NCBI RefSeq assembly: GCF_003086295.3
Contig: NC_092044.1
Location: 1,927,001 to 1,991,000 of the forward strand
DNA length: 64,000 bases
Reading direction: 5' to 3'
Source: Arachis hypogaea
Taxonomy: Eukaryota > Streptophyta > Magnoliopsida > Fabales > Fabaceae
Part shown: positions 61,430 through 64,000 of the stretch, piece after piece
How the letters are laid out: every line of letters begins with the position of its first letter
How positions within the stretch are numbered: position 1 is the first letter of the stretch
The notes under the pieces: model-generated
The model's input: the letters and a program-made list of their open reading frames with translations, nothing else
Told to the model about the DNA's origin: nothing
The model's database searches: none
Made by a program: the position numbers and the translations under genes

Positions 61430-63000
61430 ATACCTTCTTTCTTCAACTAAACAAAATTAATTATTTACTTATTATATCGTAAAAGTAATTAATTTTTAAA
61501 TTTATTTTTAAAATATTAAAAAATATATTTTTATTAAATAACTGTGCAAAATATTTAATAATTATAAGAGAAAGTATAGGGAGCCAATTACCTAAGCGTA
61601 CAATGTGAACAATGAAAGTTTAGAAAGTATTAGAGATATGATTATTAGTGTTACATTGTCCTATCAGGTTATGCTTTTGGGATGAGTGATTTCAGAACAT
61701 GGTATTAGAGTTCTAGCTCTGGAAGGTTAAGAGTTCGAACCTTAATGAATCCAAAATTAACTTTTCATAACATGAGATGTTGACCAACCCAAATTAGGTT
61801 TTTTTTTAATTATATTTTATGAATAGGCAATAACATGCTCTTTTTTCTTCCTTTTTTTTTGGTTAGCAAAATAACGTATACAACATTTAAAAAAATTTGA
61901 AAAATTGATGATGGTGTCTCATGTCTGAATTGGGCTATCCTTTGTGGGTTGGGTTATGCTTAAAATTCAGTAAGTAAGTTTTTGGTCTACGGTAAGAAGT
62001 CCACTAAAGTAAAGTCCAGAAATAAAATAAAACCAATTTTCTTTTTAATTGGACTTTGTTTTCAACCCACTAATCAAACTGGAGACTGAAGAGTTCAATG
62101 TTGATAAACACTAACCACCAAAAAACTGTTAAAAAGCTATTTGACTCAAAAAAAAAAATTTCGACAATGTTTTCTTTTTAAAAAAATAAGCCGGAGAATA
62201 AAAATCTTTTCACCAATCTAGACTTATAATGTTTTTTCATATAGAATTTGTGTATCGCTCACTTTTAATTGGGGGTTTTCATTTCAATAAATGAGATTTC
62301 AGTACCAAACTACCAATATAAATATTCTATAATTTAAGGCTATTCTATTAATAAGATTAATAGTATACTTATGCTAGAATTTAACTGTAAGCTAAGGATA
62401 ATGTAATAAATTTTGGTTTATTGAACCTTAGATGTATTTTTTTTTTTAGGAAATGGATTAATCATGGTTATTTCAGTTCATTTTATATGAATTTCGCTAT
62501 AGTTTTTATTGAAAATTATGATGCTATAGTTTTTTACTGTGTTTCCAAAATTATTCAAAATAATTAGTGAGAGCTAATTTATATCCATGATCAATTTTTT
62601 CCCAAATATCTAATCATATATTTTTTTATTAACAAAATTAACGAATTAAATTTTAACACTTACTACTTCAATGGGCATCCCAAAAACAAACACAAAATAA
62701 ATAAAATTTATAAATTGCAAACATCATATGTCCATGTGCCAAAAGTAAAGCCACCAATTTATCGACTTAAATTCATTAAAGTCCTTATTATATTTTAGCT
62801 ATCGTTCATTAAGTAATTTTTGCATTATCATTAAAATATTAAATAATTCCCTTGCTTTATCAATTATTCCCATATTTTTGCATTATCATCAAATAATTTT
62901 TATTCAAAGTGCTATCTTAAATTGTGAGAATATGTAAAATGACAAATATATTGCAAACCTTCTTTTACTTTGTATTTCCCTTTTCCATTTTCAATCAAGA
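61430..63000. other. AT-rich intergenic DNA, possible tRNA-derived SINE
   Basis: Around 61695-61760 a tRNA-like stretch (TGGTATTAGAGTTCTAG, then GAGTTCGAACC resembling a polymerase III B box) could be a SINE head or a decayed primer-binding region. The rest shows no gene. Confidence 0.35.
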
Positions 63001-63019
63001 CGTATATTTGAAAAAATAA

Positions 63020-63460
63020 TTAATTTTAGAATAATTATTTAAATTAGTTCTCAAAAATTTTAAAAATAAATATTTTAGTTTTTATGAAAAATTAATATAT
63101 AGATCAATTCGAAGATTTTATTCTGGCAGATAAATTAGTCTCAGTTTATTTTTTAACAAAGTAATTACCTAAATCAGTCTCCAATAATTTTAAAAGCGAA
63201 CATTTTAGTCCCTAAAAAAATTAATATGTATCAATTCTTAACGTTTTTTTTTTGTTAGACATAATAGTCTACTTTTAAAATGAACTGAGGATTGATTTGG
63301 GTTATTATTCTGCCAAAAAATAAACTGAAAACTTATTTGTCTACCGAAATAAAATCTTAAAAATATTTTTGTGTATCAATTTTTTTAAAAAACTAAAATA
63401 TCCATTTTAAAATTATAGGAGACTGATTTGAATAATTACTATAACTTTTATCTACCAATT
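63020..63460. repeat. Fold-back element with long inverted arms
   Basis: The left arm (AATAATTATTTAAATTAGT and onward about 120 bp, including AAATATTTTAGTTTTTATG) is repeated inverted at the right (to GATTTGAATAATTACTATAA). Words like TTAGTCCC and GGGACTGA-type pairs suggest kinship with the small MULE-type MITE at 28736, but edges and duplication are not resolved. Confidence 0.55.
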
Positions 63461-63596
63461 GGTCAAGGAAAAACAAAAAGAAAAAACATTAAAGAAATGA
63501 ATTGAGTAAATGATTACAAGTCTTGAAATAAAATTAAGACCTAATGGGATATTCGAAGAATAAACTTGTCCACTTTAACAAAGCTGTCATATGCTT

Positions 63597-63785
63597 TCAC
63601 GATGAACCGTTAGAAGAAGAAGTAGGAATGACCCTAGCCACCACTGAAATTAAAGCACCATAGATATTAATTGGTTTCCTAATGAAATAGCTGGTGCTAC
63701 TACATGCTACTACTTCAATTCCCATCGTGCATTCGCCACTTTTATTTCTGTCTTCCTCAGTGACAACATTGTGGATTCCATTCAT
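63597..63785 (-). other. Short open frame, unrecognised
   Basis: It has 62 codons with ordinary composition (EEDRNKSGECTMGIEVVAC). It could be the last exon of a gene lying beyond the window, as an AG is present upstream, or chance. I recognise no family. Confidence 0.2.
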
Positions 63786-63834
63786 GTTTCCTTGTAGCCC
63801 TAATAAGCAATAAATGAATATATATATAGTAAAT

Positions 63835-64000
63835 AGCTAAATTAGTCCCTAAAAAATTATTCGATCTCCAAATTGATCCTCGAAAAAATAAATTAATCAA
63901 AATTATTCCCAAAAAATTTAAAATTGATAACGTTAATCCTTCCGTCTATTATTTGACTAACGACGTTAGTGTTTACTCACCTGGCCGCTTGTGTGATAGT
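63835..64000. repeat. Partial MITE-like repeat at window edge
   Basis: It starts with an AAATTAGTCCCTAAAAAATT type end, as in common plant fold-back repeats, and runs out of the window before the second end. Confidence 0.4.

Noticed and set aside
61695..61760. tRNA gene
   Set aside because: A B-box-like GTTCGAACC is present, but the stretch does not fold into a full cloverleaf with paired acceptor ends; a SINE or decayed primer site is likelier.

Overview
This is nuclear DNA from a dicot plant, most likely a legume close to Arachis (peanut). The evidence is split genes with GT-AG introns, a very AT-rich background, a chloroplast import gene, a plant F-box/FBD family, and the mix of Ty3-gypsy, MuDR and plant-mobile-domain (PMD) elements. 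The genus call comes from recognising repeat families and is an inference.

Layout. 1-6.8 kb: an LTR cut by the window edge, a decayed Ty1-copia element, and a solo LTR (5-bp duplication TATGT) with a hAT-type MITE inside it (8-bp duplication ACTCCATG). 7.1-8.7 kb: a relic of an F-box gene 5' end and AT-rich DNA. 8.76-15.43 kb: a Mutator-like element (9-bp duplication, about 330-bp inverted ends) filled by a rearranged Ty3-gypsy chain. 15.5-29.4 kb: two copies of a roughly 4.4-kb unit, each with an F-box/FBD gene on the minus strand. Between them lie a NUP50/RanBD pseudogene, a LINE remnant and a perfect 523-bp tandem duplication. 29.6-30.9 kb: a LINE remnant. 31.4-36.2 kb: a PMD gene facing a decayed MuDR transposase. 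36.6-38.5 kb: a 1.9-kb element with a 9-bp duplication. 39.1-47.0 kb: a second PMD/MuDR element, deleted internally, duplicated in part and invaded by gypsy DNA and a PIF/Harbinger-like MITE.

48.2-61.4 kb is the conserved part. It holds TIC20-I (two coding exons plus a 5'UTR intron) and the coatomer beta'-subunit gene (24 coding exons, 910 residues, reading frame intact through every inferred junction). Both are on the minus strand. 61.4-64 kb is AT-rich with fold-back repeats.

How they relate. The two housekeeping genes are not functionally linked: one acts in chloroplast protein import, the other in Golgi-to-ER vesicle coats. The F-box pair probably encodes SCF ubiquitin-ligase receptors with unknown targets. 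Nearly everything else is transposon history. It is unusually readable because several insertions have their empty sites preserved in paralogous copies in the same window. All exon limits come from reading frame, splice signals and remembered family similarity; no search or transcript data was used.
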